DNA of 64,000 nt, from positions 558,001-622,000 of the forward strand of contig NZ_CP035130.1 of assembly GCF_004101785.1 (NCBI RefSeq). The letters are read 5' to 3'. Positions 26,242 through 35,848 of the stretch are shown piece by piece. The position numbers and the translations under genes were made by a program. Position 1 is the first letter of the stretch; each line of letters starts with the position of its first letter. The DNA is from Gudongella oleilytica (GTDB lineage Bacteria; Bacillota; Clostridia; Tissierellales; Tissierellaceae). Below the pieces are notes generated by a model, which was given only the letters and a program-made list of their open reading frames with translations, had not been told where the DNA came from and searched no databases.

Positions 26242-27684
26242 ATGATGGAACTTACGCGACTTAGTGCGTGGGAGATGAAGGAGCTCTTGAAAAAAAGGGA
26301 GGTTTCCTCTGAAGAGTTAGTAAAAGCCCACCTGGATAAAATAGAAGCAATGGATAAGGATTTGAATGCATTCATTACAGTAAACAGTGAAGCTGCTGTC
26401 CAAACAGCCAGAAATGTTGACAAGAAGATAAAGAATGGCGAGGAGACGGGTCTTCTGGCAGGGATCCCAATAGGGATCAAGGACAATATTATGACTAAGG
26501 ACCTCAGAACCACATGCGGTTCGAAAATGCTGGAGGATTTTGTCCCACCCTATGATGCAACAGTTATCAGAAAGATAATAAACGAAGACGGAATAGTAAT
26601 AGGAAAGACCAATATGGACGAGTTTGCCATGGGTGGCTCAACTGAAACCTCCTATTTCGGCATAACAAGAAATCCCAGGAATCTTGAGGTGGTCCCGGGA
26701 GGAAGCTCCGGCGGATCAGCTGCAGCTGTTGCCTCAGGAGAAGCGGCACTTGCTTTGGGAAGCGACACGGGGGGGTCGGTAAGACAGCCTGCCAGCTACT
26801 GTGGAGTAGTTGGGATAAAGCCAACCTATGGGATGGTATCCCGCTATGGAGTAGTCCCCATGTCCAACTCCCTCGATCAGGTTGGAACCTTCGGAAGAGA
26901 CGTAAGCGATGCATATCTTCTTCTTAAGGCTATTGCAGGCTTTGATCCTCTTGATGCCACCTCCTCCAAGAGATCAGGGATAGGGTTTTCTCTGGAGGGT
27001 GAGGATTTTCTTAAGGGACTTAAGGTTGCTCTCCCTATAGAGTACAGAGACCTAAAATTCAGCAACTTTGAGGGAATTCAAAGGCTTTATGACGATGCCG
27101 TCAAGGTTTTCGAGAATGCTGGAGCAAAAATTGATTATGTATCTCTTCCATACCTGAAGTATGCCCTTGAAACCTACTATATAATATCCACATCAGAAGT
27201 AAGCACTAACCTGTCGAGATTCGATGGGATCAGGTATGGTCACAGGACAGACGATTACGAGACTCTTGATGAGCTATACACAAGATCCAGGACAGAGGGC
27301 TTTGGAGAAGAGGCAAAGAGAAGGATCATGATGGGTACCTATGCACTTAGTGCCGGCTACCAGGAGGAGCATTACAAAAAGGCTTTGAAGGTCAGAACCT
27401 TAATCAAGCAGGACTACGAGAAGACCTATGAGAAATATGACGTAATACTTTCACTGGCATCGCCGATCCTGCCATTCAAACTGAACTCGCTTGTGAATTC
27501 ACCTGTGGAAATGTATATGTCAGACCTGTTCACAGTACCTATTAACCTTGCTGGGCTGGTGTCTATGTGCGTTCCCATGGGAGACGTAGGCGGACTTCCG
27601 GTAGGAATGCAGATAACAGGCAAGCGCTTTGGGGAGGAGACTGTAATAAAAGCAGGACTTGGCTATGAAAGGGCGGTGAAATAA
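26242..27684 (+). CDS. gatA: Asp-tRNA(Asn)/Glu-tRNA(Gln) amidotransferase subunit A (amidase)
   Basis: Glutaminase subunit releasing ammonia for transamidation, 480 aa. The Ser-cisSer-Lys triad is intact: Lys in GIPIGIKDNIM, and the two Ser in VPGGSSGGSAAAVASGE and GSDTGGSVRQPA. Unlike PurF and PurL in this window, this glutaminase looks functional. An ATG three bases downstream (26245) is an equivalent start. Its stop overlaps the gatB start (TAATG at 27682-27686). Confidence 0.97.
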   Translation: MMELTRLSAWEMKELLKKREVSSEELVKAHLDKIEAMDKDLNAFITVNSEAAVQTARNVDKKIKNGEETGLLAGIPIGIKDNIMTKDLRTTCGSKMLEDFVPPYDATVIRKIINEDGIVIGKTNMDEFAMGGSTETSYFGITRNPRNLEVVPGGSSGGSAAAVASGEAALALGSDTGGSVRQPASYCGVVGIKPTYGMVSRYGVVPMSNSLDQVGTFGRDVSDAYLLLKAIAGFDPLDATSSKRSGIGFSLEGEDFLKGLKVALPIEYRDLKFSNFEGIQRLYDDAVKVFENAGAKIDYVSLPYLKYALETYYIISTSEVSTNLSRFDGIRYGHRTDDYETLDELYTRSRTEGFGEEAKRRIMMGTYALSAGYQEEHYKKALKVRTLIKQDYEKTYEKYDVILSLASPILPFKLNSLVNSPVEMYMSDLFTVPINLAGLVSMCVPMGDVGGLPVGMQITGKRFGEETVIKAGLGYERAVK

Positions 27685-29114
27685 TGGGCTGGAGAACACT
27701 GATTGGTCTTGAGATCCACGTTGAACTAATGACCAAAAAGAAAATATATTGCAACTGCAAAAATGAGTTCGGGGGAGAGGTCAATACTCACGTCTGCCCA
27801 GTCTGTCTTGGATTGCCCGGAGCATTGCCGGTAATAGACAAGGAGTGTCTTGAGTTTGGCATCAAGGCAGGTCTTGCCTTCAATTCGGAGATCGCCGAGG
27901 TAGTGAGGATGGACAGAAAGAACTATTTCTACCCGGATCTTGTAAAAGGTTACCAGATATCACAGTCTGACCTGCCGTTGTGTAACGGCGGCTACCTTGA
28001 GATAGATCTGCCCGAAGGTCCGAAGAGGATAAACCTTGAGAGGATCCATATCGAGGAGGATACTGGAAAACAGATCCACAACGATGACGGAACAACTCTT
28101 CTCGACTTCAACCGCTGCGGAGTCCCTTTGATCGAAATAGTATCAAAGCCTGACATTTCATCAGCTGAGGAAGCAAGATTGTTCCTGGATAAGTTAAGGT
28201 CCACCATAAAGTATGTAGGGATCTCTGACGTAAGGATGGAGGAGGGGTCACTCCGCTGTGACGTAAACATAAATGTCATCGACGACGAACGAGGAATAAA
28301 ATCAAAAATTACTGAGATCAAGAATCTCAACTCATTCAAGTCAGTGGTAAAGACAATTGAGTTTGAAGAAAAAAGACATATAGAGCTCCTCGAAAAAGGA
28401 GAGAATACAGATAGGGAAACAAGACGCTGGGATGAAGTAGCAGGCGAGACCATACTTATGAGAAGAAAGTATACCGCTGAGGACTACAGGTTCTGCTACG
28501 ATGGCGACCTTCCTCCGCTAATAGTAGACAGAGGCTGGCTGGAGGAAATCAAGGCTGCAATGCCTGAGCTGCCGCATGCAAAGAAGGTCAGGTTCATCAG
28601 CGATTATGGTTTGAGCGACTACGACGCTTCAGTACTTACCCAGTCCAGGGAGCTGGCAGACTTCTTTGAGGAAACAGTGAAGTATGTTGACGACAGCAAA
28701 CTCGTTGCCAACTGGATGATGGGCGATGTCCTAAGAAGACTTAAGGAGGAGGAGAAGGAGATACAGGAGCTCCAGCTTTCCTCTAAAGACCTCGCAGAGC
28801 TGTTGATCCTCGTAAGAGATGGCAAGATAAACAACAATACAGGGAAAAAGGTTCTTAGAGATATGTTCGAAACAGGAAAATCTCCTGAGACCATAGTTTC
28901 TGAGCAAGGCTTGATACAGATAAGCGACGAGGGAGCCCTTGCTCAAACTGTAGACAAGATCCTTGATGCAAATCCACAGTCCGTTGAGGACTATAAAAAC
29001 GGTAAAGACAGAGCTGTAGGCTTTTTAATGGGCCAGATAATGAAGGAGACAAAGGGTAAGGCCAATCCACAAGTTGTTAGCACAATTCTTAGTGAAAAGC
29101 TTAAGAACAGGTAA
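27684..29114 (+). CDS. gatB: Asp-tRNA(Asn)/Glu-tRNA(Gln) amidotransferase subunit B
   Basis: 476 aa; phosphorylates and amidates mischarged Glu-tRNA(Gln) and/or Asp-tRNA(Asn). N-terminal cradle LIGLEIHVELMTKKKIYC, zinc-site type Cys in YCNCKNEFG and HVCPVCLGLPG, then VRMDRKNYFYPDLVKGYQIS and RIHIEEDTGK; C-terminal tail/YqeY-like domain. Translationally coupled to gatA; the operon ends in a strong hairpin. Confidence 0.97.
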   Translation: MGWRTLIGLEIHVELMTKKKIYCNCKNEFGGEVNTHVCPVCLGLPGALPVIDKECLEFGIKAGLAFNSEIAEVVRMDRKNYFYPDLVKGYQISQSDLPLCNGGYLEIDLPEGPKRINLERIHIEEDTGKQIHNDDGTTLLDFNRCGVPLIEIVSKPDISSAEEARLFLDKLRSTIKYVGISDVRMEEGSLRCDVNINVIDDERGIKSKITEIKNLNSFKSVVKTIEFEEKRHIELLEKGENTDRETRRWDEVAGETILMRRKYTAEDYRFCYDGDLPPLIVDRGWLEEIKAAMPELPHAKKVRFISDYGLSDYDASVLTQSRELADFFEETVKYVDDSKLVANWMMGDVLRRLKEEEKEIQELQLSSKDLAELLILVRDGKINNNTGKKVLRDMFETGKSPETIVSEQGLIQISDEGALAQTVDKILDANPQSVEDYKNGKDRAVGFLMGQIMKETKGKANPQVVSTILSEKLKNR

Positions 29115-29150
29115 TTACAAGGACAGAGCCGGCTGCTCTGTCTTTGTAAT
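29114..29150 (+). terminator. Terminator of the pcrA-ligA-gatCAB operon
   Basis: ATTACAA-G-GACAGAGC (29114-29129) pairs with GCTCTGTC-T-TTGTAAT (29135-29150), a 16-bp stem starting on the gatB stop codon with a 5-nt loop. Confidence 0.85.
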
Positions 29151-29154
29151 TTAA

Positions 29155-29184
29155 TTGACATTTATCTGTTAATACAGCTATAAT
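29155..29184 (+). promoter_or_regulatory. Sigma-A promoter of the symporter gene
   Basis: TTGACA (29155-29160) and TATAAT (29179-29184), 18-nt spacer, both perfect hexamers; about 50 nt before the start codon. Confidence 0.85.
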
Positions 29185-29236
29185 CAAGTAAAGAGTGTTT
29201 TCTTATACTCTTAAACCAATCAAAGGAGGCGAAGAA

Positions 29237-30490
29237 ATGAAGCAGGGCAAAATGAATCTTACAACAAAGGTCCTGGTTGCTCTTGGGGTAGGTCTTGTTA
29301 CAGGGATCTTGGTATACAATCTGCCTGCAGGAACGCTAAAGGACACAGTACTTATCAACGGATTATTTCAATTCTTAGGGCAAGTATTCCTAAGAGGGAT
29401 CATGATGCTGGTAGTGCCATTGGTATTTGTTTCACTCATCAACGGAGCAGCAAATATGGGCGATGTCAAGAAGCTCGGAAGAGTAGGATCAAAAACTATA
29501 ATCTTCTACATGTCGACAACTGCAGTGGCAATTATTATTTCTTTGATTCTTGGTGTAGTTCTTAAGCCGGGAGTAGGTCTCGACATGGGAGCAATACAAA
29601 CTGTTGAGACGACTATAAACCAAAAGGCACCTCTTGTGCAGATATTATACGAAATGGTTCCTAACAACATAATAAGCGCAATGGCAAATGGTAGTATGCT
29701 TCAGATCATCGTTTTTGCACTGCTGACTGGAGTCGGGCTCTCTCTGTTAGGAGAGAAGGGCGAGTATCTTACTGATCTGTTCCAAAAGCTGAATGACCTT
29801 ATTATGAAGCTGGTCGAGATAGTAATGCTTTTCGCTCCGATAGGAGTATTTGGTCTTATTGCAAAGACCTTCGCCACAGTGGGGTATTCAGCGCTCATTC
29901 CACTTATGAAGTACGTCGGAATAGTATACCTGGGTTTATTGATCCATGCTACAGTGATTTACGGATCCCTGTTTAAGGTTTTTGCCGGTCTAAGTCTTAG
30001 AAAATTCTACAAGAAATTTTCCCCGGCAATGTTCGTTGCATTCTCAACAGCCAGCAGCAATGCGACAATACCTTTCTCCCTGGATATATGTGAAAAGGAG
30101 CTTGGGATATCAAAGGAAATATCCTCCTTTACAATTCCATTGGGAGCAACGATCAACATGGATGGTACAGCAATAATGCAAGGCGTTGCTTCATTGTTTA
30201 TAGCTCAGGCTTACGGTATAGAAATGACTTTACCTATGATGCTGACCGTAGTACTCACAGCAACCTTGGCATCCATTGGAACAGCAGGAGTTCCTGGAGC
30301 AGGTGCAATAATGCTCTCTATGGTGCTTCAATCAGTAGGTCTTCCACTTGAGGGCTTGGGACTTATAATGGGCATCGACAGACTTGTAGACATGGGAAGG
30401 ACATCGATAAACGTTACAGGAGATGCTGTTTGTACGTCTATCATCGCAAAGAGTGAAAATGCAATGGACTTAGAGGTTTTCAACAGCTAA
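29237..30490 (+). CDS. Dicarboxylate/amino acid:cation symporter (DAACS family)
   Basis: 417 aa from ATG 29237 after AAAGGAGGC; the longer frame from 29195 would overlap the promoter's start region. Polytopic membrane protein with eight or so hydrophobic segments and hairpin loops. Family motifs: FSTASSNATIPFSLD (Ser-rich hairpin 1), NMDGTAIMQGVASLFIAQ (TM7 NMDGT, sodium/substrate site), TATLASIGTAGVPGAGAIML (hairpin 2) and MGIDRLVDMGRTSINVTGDA (TM8). Imports glutamate, aspartate or C4-dicarboxylates with Na+/H+; which one is not decided. Confidence 0.93.
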   Translation: MKQGKMNLTTKVLVALGVGLVTGILVYNLPAGTLKDTVLINGLFQFLGQVFLRGIMMLVVPLVFVSLINGAANMGDVKKLGRVGSKTIIFYMSTTAVAIIISLILGVVLKPGVGLDMGAIQTVETTINQKAPLVQILYEMVPNNIISAMANGSMLQIIVFALLTGVGLSLLGEKGEYLTDLFQKLNDLIMKLVEIVMLFAPIGVFGLIAKTFATVGYSALIPLMKYVGIVYLGLLIHATVIYGSLFKVFAGLSLRKFYKKFSPAMFVAFSTASSNATIPFSLDICEKELGISKEISSFTIPLGATINMDGTAIMQGVASLFIAQAYGIEMTLPMMLTVVLTATLASIGTAGVPGAGAIMLSMVLQSVGLPLEGLGLIMGIDRLVDMGRTSINVTGDAVCTSIIAKSENAMDLEVFNS

Positions 30491-30505
30491 ATAAATGCTT
30501 ATCTG

Positions 30506-30533
30506 CCCCCTGACCAATAGTTAGGGGGTTTTC
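30506..30533 (+). terminator. Terminator of the symporter gene
   Basis: CCCCCTGA (30506-30513) pairs with TTAGGGGG (30521-30528) including one G-T pair, followed by TTTTCTT. Confidence 0.88.
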
Positions 30534-30579
30534 TTATCTCATTCAATCTGGTAGGATATATCTTGGGAGGTTGATGGAA

Positions 30580-31569
30580 TTGGAAATTGGTAAAGTACCT
30601 AATGAACTTCTTGAAAAGATTGTTTTCAGCAACATTACATATAAGAGAGATGAAGTTCTCGCACGGCCAGGTATCGGAGAGGACACAGGCGTTATGGATC
30701 TTGGGGGAGAGTTGTGTGTAGTCAGCACAGATCCGATAACAGGAGCTACTAAGGGACTTGGAGCTCTTGCAATTCACGTATCCTGTAACGACGCAGCTAC
30801 AAGGGGAGCAGAGCCTGTTGGAATACTCCTTACCATATTATGCCCTCCAGGGACAACCGAGGAGGATCTTGAGCTGATCATGAAGGATGCCGGAAGAGCA
30901 GCGGGAGAGGCAAGAGTCGAGATAATCGGAGGACACACAGAGGTGACTGACGCAGTCACAAGGATAGTGATAAGCTCAACGGTTATTGCAAGGATGAAAA
31001 GGGAGCACTTCAAGGGTTATCAGGGGATAAGCTCCGGGGACAAGGTCGTACTTACTAAATGGATCGGGCTTGAAGGGACCCACATTCTGGCATCAGAGTT
31101 GGGAGCCAGGCTTAAAGAGCATATTACTCAGGAAGAATTAAATGAGGCAAAAGAGCTTTCGCAGTATATAAGCGTTGTAAGAGAGGGACTTTTAGCCAAA
31201 AATCATGGGGTGCTGTATATGCATGATGTGACGGAGGGCGGCATTTACGGAGCTATCTGGGAGACAGGTGAAGCGACCGGAAAGGGCGTGACTCTTTATG
31301 AGGAAAAACTTCCAATAAAAGACGTTACGAAAAAGATTTGCCATATACTCGAAATAGATCCCAGAAAGCTTATATCCAGCGGCAGTATGATAATGGTAGT
31401 CCCCGAAAGGAATGCTGATGCTCTATTAAGAGACCTTGATAAAAATGGGGTAAAGGCAACTATAGTGGGAGAGATCACCCACAGAGGTATCGAATCAGCA
31501 ATAGGAGACAGGAAGGTACCAATACCACCTCCTGGAAGTGATGAGCTTTACAGAGCTCTTCAGCTATAA
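30580..31569 (+). CDS. AIR synthase-related (PurM/HypE/SelD superfamily) protein
   Basis: About 330 aa. I prefer TTG 30580 (MEIGKVPNELLEKIVF), 9 nt after GGGAGG at 30565-30570; ATG 30574 and TTG 30571 are in frame but too close to that site. N-terminal ATP-binding AIRS fold with RPGIGEDTGVMDLG, DAATRGAEPVGILLTI and IIGGHTEVT; C-terminal AIRS_C with MHDVTEGGIYGAIWE and ISSGSMIMVV. It resembles HypE but lacks the C-terminal PRxC-type tail, and no hydrogenase maturation genes are nearby. Substrate unknown; single-gene unit. Confidence 0.85.
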   Translation: MEIGKVPNELLEKIVFSNITYKRDEVLARPGIGEDTGVMDLGGELCVVSTDPITGATKGLGALAIHVSCNDAATRGAEPVGILLTILCPPGTTEEDLELIMKDAGRAAGEARVEIIGGHTEVTDAVTRIVISSTVIARMKREHFKGYQGISSGDKVVLTKWIGLEGTHILASELGARLKEHITQEELNEAKELSQYISVVREGLLAKNHGVLYMHDVTEGGIYGAIWETGEATGKGVTLYEEKLPIKDVTKKICHILEIDPRKLISSGSMIMVVPERNADALLRDLDKNGVKATIVGEITHRGIESAIGDRKVPIPPPGSDELYRALQL

Positions 31570-31598
31570 TTTCACATATTACATTATGGTTACATTAT

Positions 31599-31629
31599 CC
31601 GCCCTTTCGTTGAAAGGGCGGTGATATTT
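31599..31629 (+). terminator. Hairpin after the AIR synthase-like gene
   Basis: CCGCCCTTTC (31599-31608), 3-nt loop, GAAAGGGCGG (31612-31621), then TGATATTTT. GC-rich 10-bp stem. Confidence 0.82.
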
Positions 31630-31678
31630 TGATATAAATATGCTAACAGGACAAGGCATGTTTTGAAAGGAGGGGCTT

Positions 31679-33769
31679 ATGAAGCGTAGCTTGATTTTAC
31701 TTACACTACTAATGATTATAATAGCATCCTTTGATATATCCTTTGGAAGCTCGAATATACCTCAGGTGGACGTCAAGGTGGACGGCAAGTCTATCAAGGT
31801 TCCAAAGGTTTCTCTAATGCTTGATGGAAGCAGCCTTTCTACTGTGGTCCCGCCGGTAATACTGGGCGACAGGACTCTCGTGCCAATAAGGTTCATGGAG
31901 AGTCTGGGTGCACAGATCGGATGGGATAATGCAACTCAAACTGCCACAGTTGTACATAACTCGACAGTGGTGAGCATGAGTATAAACAGCCATAAGGTAC
32001 TGGTGAACGGGCAATCTATGCAACTAGATCAGGGTTCAATTCCAAAGTTAGTGACCTTCACATCTATGAACAACGACTCAAGGACAATGGTTCCTGTAAG
32101 ATTCGTATCCCAGGTTCTTGGCTATAATGTGAACTGGGATCCAATAAGCTACACCGCCATAATAGATTCTCCAAAGACGGAGGCTCCTCAAACAACAGGA
32201 ACTTCAACAATAACATCGATATCAGCTGTAAAAGGAAGTACTGGAAAGTATAGGATAAAAATAACAAGCGATAAGCCCCTGCAATATGATTCTATGTATC
32301 TTGAAGGATCAGGCAAGCTGGTGCTGGATTTTAAGGATGCCAGGCTAAATATACCGGGAGAGGCTGATGCTCCTGGAGACTTTACTCTGGAGGAGGACCT
32401 TATCCAACGAGTTCAATATTCTCAGTTTACTATTCCACCGAATCCCTACACCACGAGACTGGTGCTTACCCTTGGAGAAAAAGCCGAATTCAGCTTTGTG
32501 GCATCAGAGGATGGGACATCCTCAGTCATTGCATTCGACGACAATCAGATCACAGGGATATATCAGGATGAAGAGGACAACAGGGATTTCATACTCGTCG
32601 AGGGAGTCACGATACCAGAATACAATGTCATAGAATTAACAAATCCGACCAGAACAGTAATAGATATCATGGACGCAACACTTCATGGCGAGCAATACCA
32701 GACCTTTGATTATAGTCTGGGAATAATAAAGCAGGTTAGAGCCTCTCAATTTGTAGCTGATAAAAACTACAGCTCCAATGACAGGATAGTAAGGGTAGTT
32801 CTGGATATAAAGGATGGAGTAGACAATCCAAAGGTCCTCATAGTTCCAACTGAGGAAGGGTTGCGGATATACCCTGAGGAGAACATATGGGAGGATTTCT
32901 CCTATGAAAACTTGGGCAGGGAAGCAAAGCTTTTGTTCAGACATTTGGAGAGAGTTGAGGCCGATTTCGAGTATGATGAAGTAAGAAAAGAGCTATTTAT
33001 TAAGATTCCTTCAGATTCAACCAATCTTCCGGAAGGGAGCTTCGTCATAAAGGATAATTTTGTTGATCAGGTCGAGGTCTCACGAGGAAGATCCACTACA
33101 GAAATTACCGTAGGCTTCAGAAGAAGCGTTAATATTGAGCTTTTATCCAGAGAAAGAGATTATTCGCTCGAGCTTCTTGCAGCAAGGAATGAGAATATCG
33201 ATCCAAATGCCAGAACCGTCGTAATCGATGCGGGACACGGCGGAAAGGACCCTGGTGCAATTTCTATCACCGGTTTCCAGGAGAAGGCAGTAAACCTTTC
33301 AATGGCTCTTCAGCTTGAGGAGGCACTTAAGGCTCAGGGATACAACGTAATCCTTACAAGAAATGAGGATTTATTCGTTGATCTTTATGACAGGAGCAGA
33401 ATAGCCAATAGTCTTAATGCAGACCTATTCATAAGCATGCACGCTAATTCAAACATCAAAAGCAGCATAACAGGCCTTGAGGTATTATATTGCCCTGCAA
33501 CGTCAAGTGAGTTCAAGCTGGAGGACCAATATCCCTTTGCCGATACCGTCTATTCAAGCATAATCAGAAATACTGGAATTCCTGGGAGAGGTGTTATCAA
33601 GCGGCCTGAGCTTGTAGTCCTCAGAGAGACCATCATGCCTGCTATCCTGATAGAGATAGGCTATCTGTCGAATCCACAGGATGAAGCTTTAGTTAGGGAT
33701 CCTGCTTATCAAATGAGGGTGGTTCAGGGTATTACTGAGGGGATAGCACAGTATTTTCAGTTATACTAA
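31679..33769 (+). CDS. N-acetylmuramoyl-L-alanine amidase with copper-amine-oxidase-like and AMIN domains
   Basis: Exported peptidoglycan hydrolase of 696 aa. Signal peptide at residues 1-24 (LILLTLLMIIIASFDISFG); two stalk-type copper amine oxidase-like N-terminal repeats (VILGDRTLVPIRFMESLGAQ; SRTMVPVRFVSQVLGYNVNW) at about 30-160; two AMIN-like beta regions at about 175-400 for wall targeting; C-terminal Amidase_3 domain from about 510: VVIDAGHGGKDPGA (zinc His), EKAVNLSMAL (Glu), FISMHANSN (His) and ILIEIGYLSNPQDE (catalytic Glu). AAAGGAGGGG ribosome binding site. Probably cell separation or wall turnover. Confidence 0.93.
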   Translation: MKRSLILLTLLMIIIASFDISFGSSNIPQVDVKVDGKSIKVPKVSLMLDGSSLSTVVPPVILGDRTLVPIRFMESLGAQIGWDNATQTATVVHNSTVVSMSINSHKVLVNGQSMQLDQGSIPKLVTFTSMNNDSRTMVPVRFVSQVLGYNVNWDPISYTAIIDSPKTEAPQTTGTSTITSISAVKGSTGKYRIKITSDKPLQYDSMYLEGSGKLVLDFKDARLNIPGEADAPGDFTLEEDLIQRVQYSQFTIPPNPYTTRLVLTLGEKAEFSFVASEDGTSSVIAFDDNQITGIYQDEEDNRDFILVEGVTIPEYNVIELTNPTRTVIDIMDATLHGEQYQTFDYSLGIIKQVRASQFVADKNYSSNDRIVRVVLDIKDGVDNPKVLIVPTEEGLRIYPEENIWEDFSYENLGREAKLLFRHLERVEADFEYDEVRKELFIKIPSDSTNLPEGSFVIKDNFVDQVEVSRGRSTTEITVGFRRSVNIELLSRERDYSLELLAARNENIDPNARTVVIDAGHGGKDPGAISITGFQEKAVNLSMALQLEEALKAQGYNVILTRNEDLFVDLYDRSRIANSLNADLFISMHANSNIKSSITGLEVLYCPATSSEFKLEDQYPFADTVYSSIIRNTGIPGRGVIKRPELVVLRETIMPAILIEIGYLSNPQDEALVRDPAYQMRVVQGITEGIAQYFQLY

Positions 33770-33825
33770 TGCCGGTATGGACTAAATTGAAGCGATAGAT
33801 TATATTAGAATAAGAATATTGAAAC

Positions 33826-33847
33826 AAGGGAAGGCTAGCCTTCCCTT
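33826..33847 (+). terminator. Perfect palindrome between amidase and UPF0316 genes
   Basis: Arms AAGGGAAGGCT and AGCCTTCCCTT meet without a loop; weak TATAT tail. Could terminate the amidase transcript or be a binding site. Confidence 0.55.
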
Positions 33848-33871
33848 ATATATGTTGAAAGGAGATAGTAT

Positions 33872-34393
33872 ATGGAGGCACTTTTAGGTTATGCACTGAT
33901 ATTTATGGCAAGGGTAGTTGACGTATCCATGGCAACTACAAGGACTCTCATGGTTGTCCAGGGCAGAAGACTCCAAGCTGCTGCCATAGGATTTTTTGAG
34001 GTTGGGATATACGTCACTGCACTTGGGAAGGTCGTAAGCTCTCTTGATAACCCGCTTAATCTATTGGCTTACTGTGCGGGATTTGCTGCAGGCAACTTCG
34101 TCGGAATAACCATAGAAAACAAAATAGCAATGGGTAACCTTTCTGCTCAGATCATATTGAAAAGCTCCAGCGAAAGCGATTTGGTTGATGCACTTAGGAA
34201 CAATGGCTTTGGTGTGACGATCCTGGAGGGCCAGGGTATCGAGGGGCCAAGAGAGATCCTAAGCGTAGTTCTGAACAGGAAGGATATGCAAAAGCTGAAA
34301 TCGGCGGTAGACTCAGTAGACACTAATGCCTTCATAACCATAAACAATATAACACCTGTCAGAGGCGGCTACTTTGCACCTATGAAGAAATAA
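33872..34393 (+). CDS. UPF0316/DUF2179-family membrane protein
   Basis: 173 aa with three hydrophobic segments in the first 85 residues (LLGYALIFMARVVDVSMATT; AAIGFFEVGIYVTALGKVV; LLAYCAGFAAGNFVGI) and a soluble C-terminal DUF2179-like alpha/beta domain (NNGFGVTILEGQGIEGPREI). The RVVDVSMATTRT segment is typical of the UPF0316 family (for example YebE of Bacillus). Function unknown. AAGGAG site 6-10 nt upstream. Ends in a strong terminator. Confidence 0.88.
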   Translation: MEALLGYALIFMARVVDVSMATTRTLMVVQGRRLQAAAIGFFEVGIYVTALGKVVSSLDNPLNLLAYCAGFAAGNFVGITIENKIAMGNLSAQIILKSSSESDLVDALRNNGFGVTILEGQGIEGPREILSVVLNRKDMQKLKSAVDSVDTNAFITINNITPVRGGYFAPMKK

Positions 34394-34394
34394 C

Positions 34395-34416
34395 AAAACC
34401 CCATGAGGGGTTTTTT
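34395..34416 (+). terminator. Terminator of the UPF0316 gene
   Basis: AAAACCCC (34395-34402), ATGA loop, GGGGTTTT (34407-34414), T run to 34416. Confidence 0.92.
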
Positions 34417-34488
34417 GCTGTCTTTTAACATAAGAGTTTAAATTTTTGATAGAATGTAAGTATCAATCTATCTAAGGAGAGAAAATAA

Positions 34489-35232
34489 ATGAGAATAGAC
34501 AACAGAAGTAACGATCAGCTGCGGCCCGTAAAAATAACCAGAGACTACCTATTGCATCCATATGGGTCTGTATTGATAGAGATGGGGAACACTAAGGTTA
34601 TCTGTACAGCCATGGTCGAGGAAAAGGTACCGCCATTCCTTAAAGGGACAGGACAGGGATGGGTAACCTCGGAATACTCAATGCTGCCAGGAAGCACCAT
34701 GCAAAGGAAAATAAGGGATTCGACAAAAGGCAGGATAGACGGAAGAAACCAGGAGATCCAGAGGCTGATCGGAAGATCATTAAGATCAGTTGTTGATATG
34801 TCAAAGCTGGGTGAGAGGACGATCTGGATCGACTGTGACGTAATTCAGGCCGATGGAGGCACAAGGACAGCGGCTATCACCGGAGCGTACATAGCACTTG
34901 TCGATGCCGTATGCAAACTTAGAGAAGAAAAGCTTCTCCATAAGTTCCCCATAACAGGATTTCTTTCAGCAATAAGCGTTGGAATATCGGAGGAGGGACC
35001 TATACTCGACCTCTGCTACGATGAGGATCATGTCGCTTTGGTCGACATGAATGTGGTCATGGGTGATGAAGGAAACTTCGTTGAGGTACAGGGGACCGCC
35101 GAGGGGGCTGTATATACAAGAGCTCAGCTCGATCAACTTCTGGATCTGGCTGAAAAGGGAAACAGGGAGCTTATTGCCCTTCAAAAGGAGATCCTGGGGA
35201 CTGAGATCACAGCAATTATCCAGGAGGCATAG
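34489..35232 (+). CDS. rph: Ribonuclease PH
   Basis: Phosphorolytic 3'-5' exoribonuclease for tRNA 3'-end maturation, 247 aa. Motifs: [69 protein letters not shown] and [15 protein letters not shown]-type phosphate site ([17 protein letters not shown]). First of three tightly packed genes with rdgB and a phosphodiesterase, an arrangement common in Firmicutes. Confidence 0.97.
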   Translation: MRIDNRSNDQLRPVKITRDYLLHPYGSVLIEMGNTKVICTAMVEEKVPPFLKGTGQGWVTSEYSMLPGSTMQRKIRDSTKGRIDGRNQEIQRLIGRSLRSVVDMSKLGERTIWIDCDVIQADGGTRTAAITGAYIALVDAVCKLREEKLLHKFPITGFLSAISVGISEEGPILDLCYDEDHVALVDMNVVMGDEGNFVEVQGTAEGAVYTRAQLDQLLDLAEKGNRELIALQKEILGTEITAIIQEA

Positions 35233-35233
35233 T

Positions 35234-35848
35234 ATGAGAAAGCTTGTACTTTCAACCAGCAACAAAAACAAGGTCAATGAAATAAGAGAGATACTTAAGG
35301 ATCTGCCGGTGGAGATCCTATCCAAGGAGGAGATCGGGTTAGGACGCCTTGAGGTGGTCGAAGACGGAGACACACTTGAGTCCAACAGTCTGAAGAAGGC
35401 GAGAGCTCTTAAAGAGCTTACTCCTTATATGGTGATGGCTGACGATTCCGGGCTATTCGTTGACGCTCTGAATGGTGAACCGGGTATCTATTCTTCAAGA
35501 TATGGCGGTGATGACGGCAACGACAAGCTAAACAATGAGACATTGCTGAGGAATTTGAAAGACAAGGATAGAACTGCAGCCTTTCGATCAGTAATAGCTT
35601 TGATAGATGAAAACGGCAATGAATATGTAATGCAAGGTATTTGCAGAGGCAGCCTCCTGGAGGAAGAAAAAGGCTCAGGTGGTTTCGGGTATGACCCGCT
35701 CTTTGTTCCTGAGGGATACCATGAAAGCTTCGCTGAGATGTCCTACGAGGTCAAGAATTCCATCAGCCATAGAAGAAGGGCAATAGACGGCTTAAGGGAA
35801 GTATTGGCAGGATTATTGGGTGAGGAAAATGAGAATACTAGTCGTTAG
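35234..35848 (+). CDS. rdgB: XTP/dITP diphosphatase (RdgB/HAM1 family)
   Basis: Sanitises the nucleotide pool by hydrolysing non-canonical purine triphosphates. 204 aa from ATG 35234 behind CAGGAGG; a longer in-frame extension from 35051 lies inside rph and is rejected. Motifs: LVLSTSNKNKVNEIREIL, ADDSGLFVDALNGEPGIYSSRY, FGYDPLFVPEG and SHRRRA. Starts 1 nt after rph and overlaps the next gene by 20 nt. Confidence 0.96.
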   Translation: MRKLVLSTSNKNKVNEIREILKDLPVEILSKEEIGLGRLEVVEDGDTLESNSLKKARALKELTPYMVMADDSGLFVDALNGEPGIYSSRYGGDDGNDKLNNETLLRNLKDKDRTAAFRSVIALIDENGNEYVMQGICRGSLLEEEKGSGGFGYDPLFVPEGYHESFAEMSYEVKNSISHRRRAIDGLREVLAGLLGEENENTSR

